A DNA stretch of 64,000 bases from Catalinimonas alkaloidigena (GCF_900100765.1 NZ_FNFO01000001.1:558001-622000), one strand, 5' to 3'; counted from the stretch's first letter, positions 9,233-16,582 are shown. Notes: generated by a model from the letters alone, not told the origin. Translations and numbers: made by a program.

Positions 9233-9838
9233 ATGAAATACCTGATGCTGAGTGCGCTGCTAGGTCTGTTGATGTCCTGTGCGCAAACCAAAACGCGTCC
9301 CGAAGGCGTAGAAACACCTGCCACGACCGTCTCCGAATCAAACACTGAAGCCATGCCGGGAAAAAAATCTTTCTACGACTTTACGATGACCTCGCTCGAA
9401 GGCAAGGAAATCAACTTTTCGCAGTACAAAGGCAAAAAAGTGCTGGTGGTCAACACCGCGTCCAAATGTGGCTTCACGCCGCAGTATGCCGAGTTGGAAA
9501 AGCTGAACAAGATGTACGGCAACAAGGTGGTGATCCTGGGCTTTCCGGCCAACAACTTTGGTGGACAAGAGCCCGGCAGCAACGAAGAGATCGCCGAATT
9601 CTGCGAGAAAAACTACGGGGTCGATTTCCAGATGTTCGAGAAGTCGTCGGTGAAAGGCGACGACAAAAATCCGCTTTACCAGTGGTTGACCGACAAGGCA
9701 CAAAACGGTTGGAACGACCAGGAGCCAACTTGGAATTTCTGCAAATACCTGATCGACGAACAGGGCAACCTCATCAAGTTCTTCCCGTCGAAGGTGGAGC
9801 CGATGAGCGAAGAGCTGCTCGACGCGGTGCAGAGCTAA
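9233..9838 (+). CDS. Lipoprotein glutathione-peroxidase-family thiol peroxidase
   Basis: A 201-residue protein with a lipoprotein signal peptide (lipobox LLMSC, lipidated Cys16), so it acts in the periplasm or at a membrane. The GPx fold follows with the peroxidatic Cys79 in NTASKCGFTPQY and the rest of the tetrad, Gln112 (FGGQEPGS) and Trp167 (TWNF). Cys124 in AEFCEKNYGV is the usual resolving cysteine of thioredoxin-dependent GPx-like enzymes. It probably reduces peroxides using thioredoxin-like donors and not glutathione. It is a single-gene unit followed by a strong terminator. Export of this cytosolic-type enzyme by lipidation is common in Bacteroidota. Confidence 0.93.
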   Translation: MKYLMLSALLGLLMSCAQTKTRPEGVETPATTVSESNTEAMPGKKSFYDFTMTSLEGKEINFSQYKGKKVLVVNTASKCGFTPQYAELEKLNKMYGNKVVILGFPANNFGGQEPGSNEEIAEFCEKNYGVDFQMFEKSSVKGDDKNPLYQWLTDKAQNGWNDQEPTWNFCKYLIDEQGNLIKFFPSKVEPMSEELLDAVQS

Positions 9839-9863
9839 CCGAACAACAGCCAGAGCGTACAGA

Positions 9864-9891
9864 GGCTTCGGACCATTCCGGAGCCTTTTTT
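9864..9891 (+). terminator. Rho-independent terminator after the peroxidase gene
   Basis: GGCTTCGG (9864-9871) pairs with CCGGAGCC (9878-9885), with one G-T pair, over a 6-base loop and is followed by six T. It sits 26 bases past the stop codon. Confidence 0.8.
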
Positions 9892-10240
9892 ATGGGCGAG
9901 GATCTTCCCAGATCAACGCTTCATCCGTACGCGTTTCGAAGAAATCGGCACATTGGCCGTCGCCTTTGCCGGTAAAGCCGCCGTCGGGCGCGCAAAGAGG
10001 AGTACAGTTTTCGTCGAGCAACACGCTGGGAATGTCGCAGCAGCGTTGCGGAATGAAATACACCGTCTGGCCCCGGTACGTATAACGGTATACCTTGGCC
10101 GGCGGATTCCACACGTCTTCCCGAAGGATTTCCTGGATTTTCGCCTGCACGCAGGCGGGCGTTCCGCGCTCCAGTTTCTCGGCCGCGCAGCCGCCGAAAA
10201 GGAGTAGGAACACGACAGCGTATACACAGCAACACTTCAT
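9890..10240 (-). CDS. DUF6970-type lipoprotein
   Basis: A 116-residue lipoprotein when started at the ATG at 10240, giving MKCCCVYAVVFLLLFGGC with a clean lipobox. An in-frame start at 10270 would add ten residues before the signal peptide and is less likely. The mature part contains W-N-P-P-A-K-V-Y-R-Y-T-Y-R-G, then VYFIPQRCCD, then PDGGFTGKGDGQCADF and a final LIWEDPR. This block order matches the small DUF6970 family as I recall it. Function is unknown. The paired cysteines (CCD, C-T-P-L-C) suggest disulfides in the periplasm. It converges on the peroxidase gene. Confidence 0.75.
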   Translation of the reverse strand: MKCCCVYAVVFLLLFGGCAAEKLERGTPACVQAKIQEILREDVWNPPAKVYRYTYRGQTVYFIPQRCCDIPSVLLDENCTPLCAPDGGFTGKGDGQCADFFETRTDEALIWEDPRP

Positions 10241-10685
10241 AGCAGGTACATTTTGTGAACAAAGACGCAAACGGATGCCAAAAGGCAGCGAGCGGGCTAA
10301 AAATAAAAACCGCCCCGGCAGATTAGCCAGAGCGGTCGGTTTTACAGGATCGGCGGGTAAAGAAAAGGAAGCTGTTCAGGCGACACCCGTTCTTTAGTAC
10401 CGCGCGGGTTGAAAAGGCTGGTAGAAAGAGAAACTGGTTGAAAGACAACGCAAAGATGAACGAGGCGGGCCGGTGCCGCTTGTAAAAAGCCGACGACTTG
10501 AAGAATGGGCGGATGAGTGGAGCAGTGATTGAGTGAGGGCAGGGACTGCCCAGCGGGTGAATGGCATCTGCGGTTGGGTGCGCTCCGTGCTTGTGTTGCG
10601 CAAAAGCCATCAACTCACCGCCCCACAATCCACGGACCCAACAACCCGCTAACGCACCAATCCCAATTTCAGGGTAGTTTTGTGC
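10241..10685. other. 445-base intergenic region between DUF6970 gene and menA
   Basis: No convincing gene lies here. An inverted repeat (AAAACCG at 10306-10312 with CGGTTTT at 10337-10343) could form a loose hairpin. TAGTTTTG at 10675-10682 fits the TAnnTTTG -7 box on the plus strand, only 3 bases before the menA ATG. CAAAGATG at 10449-10456 is a near match to the box on the minus strand. The long minus-strand frame that crosses this region has no protein-like features. Confidence 0.5.
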
Positions 10686-11615
10686 ATGGAACCTTCTGTT
10701 TCTCCTTCGCCGTCGTGGCGGGCCTGGCTGGAGGCGGCCCGGCCGCGTACCCTGCCGCTGGCGCTGGCGTCTATTTTGCTGGGGAGTTTCCTGGCGGCCG
10801 CCCGGGCGCAATTCAACGGTCTGATTTTCGGGCTGGCGGTACTGACGACCGTCTTTTTGCAGATTCTGTCTAACCTGGCGAACGACTGGGGGGATTCGAT
10901 CCACGGGGCCGACAGTCTTCACCGCGAAGGCCCTCAGCGGGCGGTGCAGACGGGGCATATCTCGTCGCGGGCGATGCGCAACGCGGTGATTCTCTTCTCC
11001 GTCCTTTCGTTTGCCTCGGGCATTACGCTGCTGCTGTTCGGCATCGACCTGGGCGATATCCGTGTGTTCTGGGGCTTTCTGGCGCTGGGCCTCGTGGCGA
11101 TTGCCGCTGCCATTGCCTACACGTCGGGGCCACGGCCCTATGGCTATGCCGGGCTGGGCGATATCTCCGTGCTGATTTTCTTTGGCTGGGTCGGCGTGCT
11201 GGGTACCTACTACCTGCATGCACAGCACATCGAATGGGCCGACCTGCTGCCTGCCTCGGCGTGCGGGCTGTTTGCCGCTGCGGTGCTGAACGTCAACAAC
11301 ATTCGCGACATTCATTCCGACCGGTTGGCGGGTAAGTTTTCCATTCCGGTACGGCTGGGGCCCCGGCGCGCGCGCGTGTATCATTGGGCACTGTTGGGTG
11401 GGGGAATGGTCTGCGCCGTGGTGTACGTCCTGCAGCAACCGGGCGGCCCGTGGCAGTGGCTGTTTCTGCTCTCGTTTCCGCTCCTTGTCCGCAATGGCGT
11501 GGCGGTCTGGCAACGGCAACGCGCCGCCGAACTGGACCCCCTCCTGAAACAAATGGCCCTCTCTACGTTGCTGTTCGTCGTGACCTTCGGGCTGGGACAA
11601 CTGTTGGCCGCCTGA
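10686..11615 (+). CDS. menA: 1,4-dihydroxy-2-naphthoate polyprenyltransferase
   Basis: A 309-residue UbiA-superfamily prenyltransferase with about eight to nine transmembrane helices. It attaches the polyprenyl chain to DHNA in menaquinone synthesis at the inner membrane. The two Asp-rich Mg-diphosphate motifs are visible: NLANDWGDSIHGAD near 62-75 and NNIRDIHSDRLAGK near 204-217. The ATG at 10686 was preferred to the in-frame TTG at 10680. It is monocistronic, and the TetR gene follows after 80 bases with its own promoter and operator. Menaquinone as the respiratory quinone fits Bacteroidota. Confidence 0.92.
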   Translation: MEPSVSPSPSWRAWLEAARPRTLPLALASILLGSFLAAARAQFNGLIFGLAVLTTVFLQILSNLANDWGDSIHGADSLHREGPQRAVQTGHISSRAMRNAVILFSVLSFASGITLLLFGIDLGDIRVFWGFLALGLVAIAAAIAYTSGPRPYGYAGLGDISVLIFFGWVGVLGTYYLHAQHIEWADLLPASACGLFAAAVLNVNNIRDIHSDRLAGKFSIPVRLGPRRARVYHWALLGGGMVCAVVYVLQQPGGPWQWLFLLSFPLLVRNGVAVWQRQRAAELDPLLKQMALSTLLFVVTFGLGQLLAA

Positions 11616-11646
11616 CACAAAAAATTTTCTCAGTGGTATTGCCTGA

Positions 11647-11678
11647 TTTGCATGAATAGACCGATCGGTCTATTTTGC
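11647..11678 (+). promoter_or_regulatory. Promoter of the TetR gene
   Basis: TTTG at 11647-11650 and TATTTTGC at 11671-11678 form a Bacteroidota-type -33/-7 pair (TAnnTTTG) with a 20-base spacer. The operator palindrome fills the spacer and overlaps the -7 box, so bound repressor would block the polymerase. Confidence 0.65.
11655..11674. promoter_or_regulatory. TetR-type operator 1 (perfect 20-base palindrome)
   Basis: AATAGACCGATCGGTCTATT is a perfect palindrome placed 21 bases before the TetR start codon. The same 14-base core (AGACCGATCGGTCT) recurs at 12314-12327 in front of the thioesterase gene. This predicts autoregulation by the adjacent TetR protein. Confidence 0.8.
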
Positions 11679-11695
11679 GGTAAGTCGCAATCGCC

Positions 11696-12295
11696 ATGTC
11701 TACCAAATCGGAACGGACCCGCCAGTTCATCATTGAAAAAGCTGCTCCTTTGTTCAACACGAAGGGCTATTACGGCACGTCGATGGGCGACATTCTGGCG
11801 GCGACCGGCCTGGCCAAGGGGGGCGTCTACGGTAATTTCGCCAGCAAAGAAGACATTGCGCTGGAAGCGTTCGAGTTTGCGTTTCAGACCGTGATCGAGG
11901 CCTTGAACGTCCGTATTCGCGCGGAACACCACGCCCTCGACAAGTTGAAGGCCATCCTCGATTATTACAGTGCCTATCACGACACGCCTTCGGTGCAGGG
12001 CGGTTGCCCATTGCTAAATACCGGTTGTGATAGCGACGACAGCGATTTGCCCCGCCTGCGGGCACGGGTCAAACAAGCCACACAACAGATGCTTCGCGCG
12101 TTGGTACACATCATCGAGAAAGGGAAAGAGTACGGGCAGGTTCGGTCGGAAGTCGATGCCGAGGTGATGGCCGACCTGGTGTTCAGTCAGATCGAAGGTG
12201 GGCTGGTGCTGGCCAAACTGACGGGCGACGGCGTGCGCCTCCAACGGGTGCTATCGTACACTTACCAGATGTTGCTGCGCGAATTGCCGCACTAA
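11696..12295 (+). CDS. TetR/AcrR-family transcriptional regulator
   Basis: A 199-residue regulator. The N-terminal helix-turn-helix (about residues 8-55) shows TRQFIIEKAAPLFNTKGYYG followed by the recognition segment TGLAKGGVYGNFASKEDIA. The C-terminal ligand-binding domain (about 75-195) includes a cysteine-containing GGCPLLNTGCDSDD segment, as in TetR_C_6/YcdC-like regulators. Identical palindromes lie upstream of this gene and of the next gene (thioesterase, 62 bases after the stop), so it probably represses both. The inducing ligand is unknown; an acyl-CoA or fatty-acid-like molecule would fit the thioesterase. Confidence 0.9.
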   Translation: MSTKSERTRQFIIEKAAPLFNTKGYYGTSMGDILAATGLAKGGVYGNFASKEDIALEAFEFAFQTVIEALNVRIRAEHHALDKLKAILDYYSAYHDTPSVQGGCPLLNTGCDSDDSDLPRLRARVKQATQQMLRALVHIIEKGKEYGQVRSEVDAEVMADLVFSQIEGGLVLAKLTGDGVRLQRVLSYTYQMLLRELPH

Positions 12296-12313
12296 ATTTT
12301 TTTGCCTATTTAC

Positions 12314-12327
12314 AGACCGATCGGTCT
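12314..12327. promoter_or_regulatory. TetR-type operator 2
   Basis: AGACCGATCGGTCT repeats the core of operator 1 exactly and lies 30 bases before the thioesterase ATG. It is a perfect 14-base palindrome. It links the thioesterase gene to the upstream TetR regulator. Confidence 0.8.
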
Positions 12328-12357
12328 TTTATATGACACCTTAACCGCTTTATAACC

Positions 12358-12840
12358 ATGATCCTCGAACCCAAAACACCAGTATCCATCCGCTTTCAGG
12401 ACTGCGATCCCTTCGGGCACTTGAACAACGCCCGCTATCTCGACTACTTCATCAACGTACGCGAAGATCACCTCAAGCAGCACTACCAGATCAGCCTGCT
12501 GGAGTTTATGCAGCAGGGCGTGGGGTGGGTAATTCACCAGCACGAACTGCTTTACCTGAAACCGGCGAACGTGTACGAAAATGTGCAGGTGCGCTCGTCG
12601 CTGATCGACTTCAACGACCACTCACTCTGGGTCGAAGGCTCCATGTGGGACGAAGAAGAAAAGCACCTGAAGGCGTTGCTCTGGACCCGCTACATTCACG
12701 TCAACCTCAAAACTGGCCAGAAAGAACACCACCTGCCCGAAATGCTGGAGCGATTTGCGAAGATGCGCAACGAAACCATCGGTCGTGACGCGGGCATTAA
12801 GGGACGTCTGGCGCAACTGGTGCCCCGCATTCCGGCCTGA
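12358..12840 (+). CDS. Acyl-CoA thioesterase (4HBT hotdog family)
   Basis: A 160-residue single hotdog-fold protein. The 4HBT signature with the catalytic aspartate is visible at about residues 14-31 (FQDCDPFGHLNNARYLDYF). Later beta strands include VGWVIHQHELLYLKPANVYE and the L-W-T-R-Y-I-H-V strand. It should hydrolyse acyl-CoA thioesters; chain-length preference cannot be read from sequence. It is preceded by TetR operator 2 and follows the TetR gene, so its expression is probably induced when the repressor binds its ligand. Confidence 0.87.
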   Translation: MILEPKTPVSIRFQDCDPFGHLNNARYLDYFINVREDHLKQHYQISLLEFMQQGVGWVIHQHELLYLKPANVYENVQVRSSLIDFNDHSLWVEGSMWDEEEKHLKALLWTRYIHVNLKTGQKEHHLPEMLERFAKMRNETIGRDAGIKGRLAQLVPRIPA

Positions 12841-12969
12841 TCAGGATGATGAATAGGGGAGCGGTTCAAGAAACTTGGGCTGTGTGTCGTTAGCGCAAGC
12901 CAAATGGGAATAAACGTTGACCCTAAGGCTGGGCGAATGTAATACGTCGTGCTTTTCGGGAGATCGTGT

Positions 12970-13044
12970 AAGATGGCGACAAACACCGTCGACAGCGTTA
13001 GCTTAGAGCATAGCATAAGCCGTTAGCGTACTGACGCCCATCTT
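12970..13044. repeat. Imperfect inverted repeat (left side of island)
   Basis: AAGATGGCG at 12970-12978 pairs with CGCCCATCTT at 13035-13044, leaving one bulged base. Inside it, GCTTA and TAAGC around 13001-13020 can pair again. No T-run follows, so it is not a simple terminator. Confidence 0.5.
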
Positions 13045-13525
13045 GCTACAGGGGGCGCCTCACCGGGACTGGTTCTACCCTCTTTAGCACAAACTCACCT
13101 AAAATCTCTCCGGTAATTTGCCGTTGAGCTACTGCCCGCGCGCTGTTTATCAACGAAGAAGCAAGCTATACTCTGAAATAATTTGAGTCAACCTCTAGCG
13201 TAAAAGTCGCATAATAAATTAAGAAAATTTTTATAGCTGGTAACGCGAACAATACCATTGTTTTTTAGGCAGACTAAACGGGCTGAAGGGTAGCCCTACG
13301 GGTGCATAGTTCTGGCGGGGATTAGGGAGTGCGCGCGAGCTTAACGAGGTGAATAACAGCAACTAATGAACCCATCTCGAAAGTTGGAAGCTCTAAGGAA
13401 GCCTCGATTTCGACGATTTCTGATGAAGTTTTGTTGACACTGCAAGAACATTACATCTGAATCCACAGTTTTTGCGGGCATATAGTGCTTAGAATGCTAT
13501 TGTGGCCATTGAGGGGAGTTAGTAA

Positions 13526-13569
13526 GCCTGATAAATAGCCGGAAATATTTCATGGCTTGAATATCAGGC
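13526..13569. repeat. Inverted repeat upstream of the STAS/SEC14-like gene
   Basis: GCCTGATA (13526-13533) is the exact reverse complement of TATCAGGC (13562-13569), and an inner GCC/GGC pair lies between them. It ends 70 bases before the ATG at 13640, so it may be an operator or leader structure. Confidence 0.4.
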
Positions 13570-13639
13570 CTTTCGCACTTTTCAAGGTACCGACGTTTTG
13601 TACCTTCGTTTCGCAATTCTCCAAAAAAACTAAAATTTT

Positions 13640-14047
13640 ATGATTGCCGTTAACAAAGCCATTTATGCCGATCCATTTGCTGAGATCACTTACGATGATG
13701 CAAACAAAGTCTTGGTTGCCAAATGGATGGGGTTTCTAAAGATTGATAGCACTCAAAAGGGCTGCATCTCAATGGTTGACTTTGTCAAGAGAAACAAAGT
13801 TACGAAGCATTTGAGTGACCAAAGCACCCTTAAGGTTCTCTCCAAAGACGTACAAACTTATTTGGTAACAGAAGCTTTCCCGGCTTTAGACAGAGCAGGT
13901 TTAAGAAAACTGGCGGTACTGGTGTCAGAAGACATCTTTGCAAAAGCCTCTGTAGAGAATGTGAACACCAACGCGACCAAAATGGGAAACATCTCTATCA
14001 GAACATTTGGCACACGTAAAGAATGTATTGCTTGGCTGAACGAGTAG
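13640..14047 (+). CDS. STAS/SEC14-like domain protein
   Basis: A 135-residue soluble protein that resembles the small Bacteroidota proteins annotated as STAS/SEC14-domain. It has an N-terminal strand pair with VLVAKWMGFL, a helix, a KHLSDQSTLKVLS segment (the usual wL-D block), then AFPALDRAGLRKLAVLVSEDIFAKAS, and a C-terminal RTFGTRKECIAWLNE helix. No membrane segment or signal is seen. Base composition is AT-richer than most of the window, as for the next two genes. The role is unknown. It is separated from the methyltransferase by a 203-base structured spacer, so an operon is uncertain. Confidence 0.6.
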   Translation: MIAVNKAIYADPFAEITYDDANKVLVAKWMGFLKIDSTQKGCISMVDFVKRNKVTKHLSDQSTLKVLSKDVQTYLVTEAFPALDRAGLRKLAVLVSEDIFAKASVENVNTNATKMGNISIRTFGTRKECIAWLNE

Positions 14048-14061
14048 CGGGTTGCATAGTG

Positions 14062-14157
14062 GGGGTAGCATCGTAAGTGAGCTTTGCCTGTATCGCTTGA
14101 GCGTAGCCTAGTTAGCTGGTTAACAGGTTCTTTCAAGCGCTTCGATGCTGCTACCCC
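14062..14157. repeat. Long nested inverted repeat between the STAS-like and methyltransferase genes
   Basis: Nested complementary arms can be read: GGGGTAGCA-TCG (14062-14073) with CGATGCTGCTACCCC (to about 14156), CGCTTGA (14094-14100) with TCAAGCG (14133-14139), and CCTAGTTA with TAACAGG in the centre. A further short hairpin GCCATC/GATGGC follows at about 14163-14177. There is no T-run. The structure starts 15 bases after the stop codon of the preceding gene. Confidence 0.6.
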
Positions 14158-14250
14158 TGTGGCCATCCCACGATGGCTACCCTCTCGCACCGACCTCTCC
14201 AGTTTTACCATTTTACATTCGTGCTACTTCAGAAATAACTATTCTCTATC

Positions 14251-15294
14251 ATGTCGGCTACTCCCTCTGCCCAACTAAATCCTTTTCCAATTATCCAGGT
14301 AGGCTTGAGTTTCTGGTCTTCCAAGACTTTGCTGGCTGCCACTAAGCTAGGCTTGTTTACGCACCTGAGTGAAAAGCCTCTTACAGCGGAGCAGATCAAA
14401 CAGAAGCTTGGTCTGAATCAAAAGGGGCTTTACGTACGTGACTTTTTAGATGCGCTTTACTCCATGGGATTCTTAGAAAGAACCGGGAGCGGCGAAAGCG
14501 TTTTGTACCAAAATACACCGGATACGGCAGCGTTTCTGGATAAAAATCAGCCTGCCTATCTGGGTGGATTTTTGGAAATGGCGAACGACCGTGAGTACAA
14601 GTTCTGGGGCGATCTGGAAGAAGGATTAAAAACGGGCAATCCTCAGAACGAAATTAAGTATACCGGTAAAGAGTCTTTTGAGGCGATTTACGATAATCCG
14701 ATCTCACTGGCACAATTTACAGAGGCCATGTCTGGTATACAGAAGCTGAGTTTTATGGCATTTGCCAACAGCTTTGACTTTTCAGGCTATAAAACCCTGG
14801 TAGACGCCGGTGGTTCTGCGGGGCTTCTTTCAGCGTTGGTAGCTCAACAGCATCCGCACATGCACTGCACTACTTTTGACCTGCCTCAATTAGAGCCCTT
14901 TGCAAAAGCAACCGCTGAAACCTATGGCGTAGCCGACAGGGTAACGGTATTGAACGGAGATTTTTTCAATGAACCCTTTCCAACCGCCGATGTGGTCACG
15001 ATGGGCAACATTTTACACAGCTTTGATCTGGAAAAGAAGAAAATGTTGCTTCAAAAAGCCTATGAGGCACTTCCTGCCAACGGTTGCCTGGTCATCATAG
15101 AAATGATCTTGGATAACGAACGCAGAGAAAATACCTTCGGGCTGCTGATGTCACTCAACATGCTGATCGAGTCTGATGGTGGGTTTAACTATACTCAAAA
15201 TGAGTTTCGGCAGTGGGTTTCGGAAGCCGGCTTTACCTCAGTAAAGTTTATTCCTTTAGGCGGACCTGTGAGCGCTGCGGTAGCTTACAAATAA
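14251..15294 (+). CDS. SAM-dependent O-methyltransferase (plant-type, Methyltransf_2)
   Basis: A 347-residue class-I methyltransferase of the caffeate/acetylserotonin O-methyltransferase type. Residues 10-100 form the winged-helix dimerisation domain (FWSSKTLLAATKLGLFTHL, TAEQIKQKLGL). The SAM-binding motif I is LVDAGGSAGLL at 183-193, followed by FDLPQLEP (acidic loop) at about 209-216. His256 in GNILHSFD occupies the place of the catalytic base. Such enzymes methylate hydroxyl or amino groups of small aromatic or polyketide metabolites. It precedes the PrnB/IDO-like gene by 137 bases on the same strand, which suggests one pathway. The AT-rich composition suggests acquisition. Confidence 0.88.
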   Translation: MSATPSAQLNPFPIIQVGLSFWSSKTLLAATKLGLFTHLSEKPLTAEQIKQKLGLNQKGLYVRDFLDALYSMGFLERTGSGESVLYQNTPDTAAFLDKNQPAYLGGFLEMANDREYKFWGDLEEGLKTGNPQNEIKYTGKESFEAIYDNPISLAQFTEAMSGIQKLSFMAFANSFDFSGYKTLVDAGGSAGLLSALVAQQHPHMHCTTFDLPQLEPFAKATAETYGVADRVTVLNGDFFNEPFPTADVVTMGNILHSFDLEKKKMLLQKAYEALPANGCLVIIEMILDNERRENTFGLLMSLNMLIESDGGFNYTQNEFRQWVSEAGFTSVKFIPLGGPVSAAVAYK

Positions 15295-15351
15295 CGACTC
15301 GTCTCTTGAGTAGACGCCTCGTGCTAATACATGCTTTGGTATTCGTGAGTT

Positions 15352-15381
15352 ACATTAATTAGGCTGTTGTCTAATTAATGT
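15352..15381. promoter_or_regulatory. Perfect inverted repeat upstream of the PrnB-like gene (possible operator)
   Basis: ACATTAATTAG (15352-15362) and CTAATTAATGT (15371-15381) are perfect 11-base complements around an 8-base loop, 50 bases before the ATG at 15432. No T-run follows, so an operator is more likely than a terminator. A near-consensus -7 box (TACCCTTG, one mismatch) lies just downstream at 15385-15392. Confidence 0.5.
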
Positions 15382-15431
15382 TAAATACCCTTGTCAAATT
15401 CTGAACGCCAATCCCTGAATTTTATTTTTTT

Positions 15432-16547
15432 ATGAGAATCTCTACACGTGGTCTTCACGAAATTCCTTCGCTGGAAAAACAAAAAAGTGAAGATCTCTAT
15501 ATTGGTAGCTTAGATCCGTTGCAGTCAGACGATCGCCTTACACGTGTGCCAGCTTTCAACAAAGAAAGGGACGTCATGGCACTGGTGATGACCCTGCAGG
15601 ACATGCTACCCGCTGTACAGGAAGTGACCACGTTTGATTATCCTCAAGCGTGTGCGGCCATGCGAGACATCGGCATTTTGCTGGGCTCGATAAAACGTCA
15701 TGGTGTAGAACCTGTGCATGTTGTCCCGTCACTCGAAGACAGGCTGAACCTATTGGGTGAGGTGACCAACCTTCCGCCTCGCGATACCTTGATCCATTAC
15801 GTGCGCTGGAATCCTGAAGGATCACGGCTACGGACGTACACAGGTACGGAAGATGAGCACCAGCTCATAAAAAGTGTTCAGGTAGCTTTTCATCCTTTGT
15901 ATGAAGCTATTTTGTCGTTACACGACCTCTATCATGTATCATTGGACTCTTCGGAGTTCAGCACTCTGTGCGATCAAGTGATTTCTCAGTTTGAGGGCAT
16001 GGTACATGGCGTAGTTAACGCGAAGCGGAACGTAAGCCCGCAGTATTTTGCAGAAGAATTACGATTTTATTTTGATCCCATTCAACTGAACGGTCGCGAA
16101 TACCTCGGGCCCGGCGCAGTAGAAATGCCGGTTTTTCTATTCGATCACATTCTTTGGAGTTGTGATGTGGAGGATGAAACGTATACGGCCTTCAAAAAGG
16201 CTTACGTGCCTTACAATCAGGCAATGGTACGAGATCTGTACGCGGCCTACGAACAGCGCCCAAGCCTGGTTAGCAAAGCAGTGCAGGAGTTGAGCAACGG
16301 GGATGATTTCTGTGAGACCCGTTTGGAGAGTGCAAAGTCTTTGGTGAGGCTGTTCAACCTGTTGAAAAGTTTTCGCGCACCTCATAAAAAGCTTGCCGAT
16401 AAAGCCTACGAGCATGCAGCCAAAGACAATTACCGTGAGAAAGGAAGTGGCGGATACGAACCAGGCGTGCTGCACTACATTCTTCAGCTTAACCTGAATG
16501 CTTTGCAAAATCTCAAAGCGCGTATTCAGGTCTACGAAAGAAAATAA
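15432..16547 (+). CDS. PrnB/indoleamine-dioxygenase-like haem protein
   Basis: A 371-residue soluble protein that resembles the PrnB (DUF1864) branch of the haem dioxygenase superfamily, which includes tryptophan and indoleamine dioxygenases. Supporting blocks are RFYFDPIQLNGREYLGPGA (211-229) and MPVFLFDHILW (232-242), then FRAPH at 314-318 followed by GSGGYEPG at 338-345. The last two match the IDO/TDO layout of a proximal haem histidine (here His318) and a glycine-rich active-site loop (GTGGS in IDO/TDO). PrnB rearranges 7-chlorotryptophan in pyrrolnitrin synthesis, but no halogenase or other prn gene is present. A tryptophan- or indole-derived substrate is inferred. It lies in the AT-rich island and ends at a bidirectional terminator. 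Confidence 0.6.
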   Translation: MRISTRGLHEIPSLEKQKSEDLYIGSLDPLQSDDRLTRVPAFNKERDVMALVMTLQDMLPAVQEVTTFDYPQACAAMRDIGILLGSIKRHGVEPVHVVPSLEDRLNLLGEVTNLPPRDTLIHYVRWNPEGSRLRTYTGTEDEHQLIKSVQVAFHPLYEAILSLHDLYHVSLDSSEFSTLCDQVISQFEGMVHGVVNAKRNVSPQYFAEELRFYFDPIQLNGREYLGPGAVEMPVFLFDHILWSCDVEDETYTAFKKAYVPYNQAMVRDLYAAYEQRPSLVSKAVQELSNGDDFCETRLESAKSLVRLFNLLKSFRAPHKKLADKAYEHAAKDNYREKGSGGYEPGVLHYILQLNLNALQNLKARIQVYERK

Positions 16548-16582
16548 AGACGGGCAGTACCTACATCAAGAGCATACCAACC

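Larger units (their letters stand above)
12841..13639. other. 799-base non-coding tract opening the AT-rich island
   Basis: No credible gene was found. From about 13090 the DNA becomes clearly AT-richer than the flanks. The tract contains a hairpin at 12970-13044 (AAGATGGCG with CGCCCATCTT, one bulge), an inner GCTTA/TAAGC repeat, a 12-base string at 13299-13310 that recurs with one inserted base at 14048-14060, and an inverted repeat at 13526-13569. No transposase fragment or tRNA-like fold was recognised. It looks like insertion debris or a structured non-coding region. Confidence 0.5.

Noticed and set aside
10323-11618. 431-codon minus-strand frame opposite menA
   Set aside because: Very rich in Arg, Gln and His with no hydrophobic core, as expected from the complement of a membrane-protein gene; menA on the plus strand has clear motifs.
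12880-13045. Integron attC site downstream of the thioesterase gene
   Set aside because: GTTAGC-type strings and hairpins are present, but the core sites do not fit RYYYAAC/GTTRRRY, and no integrase is seen.
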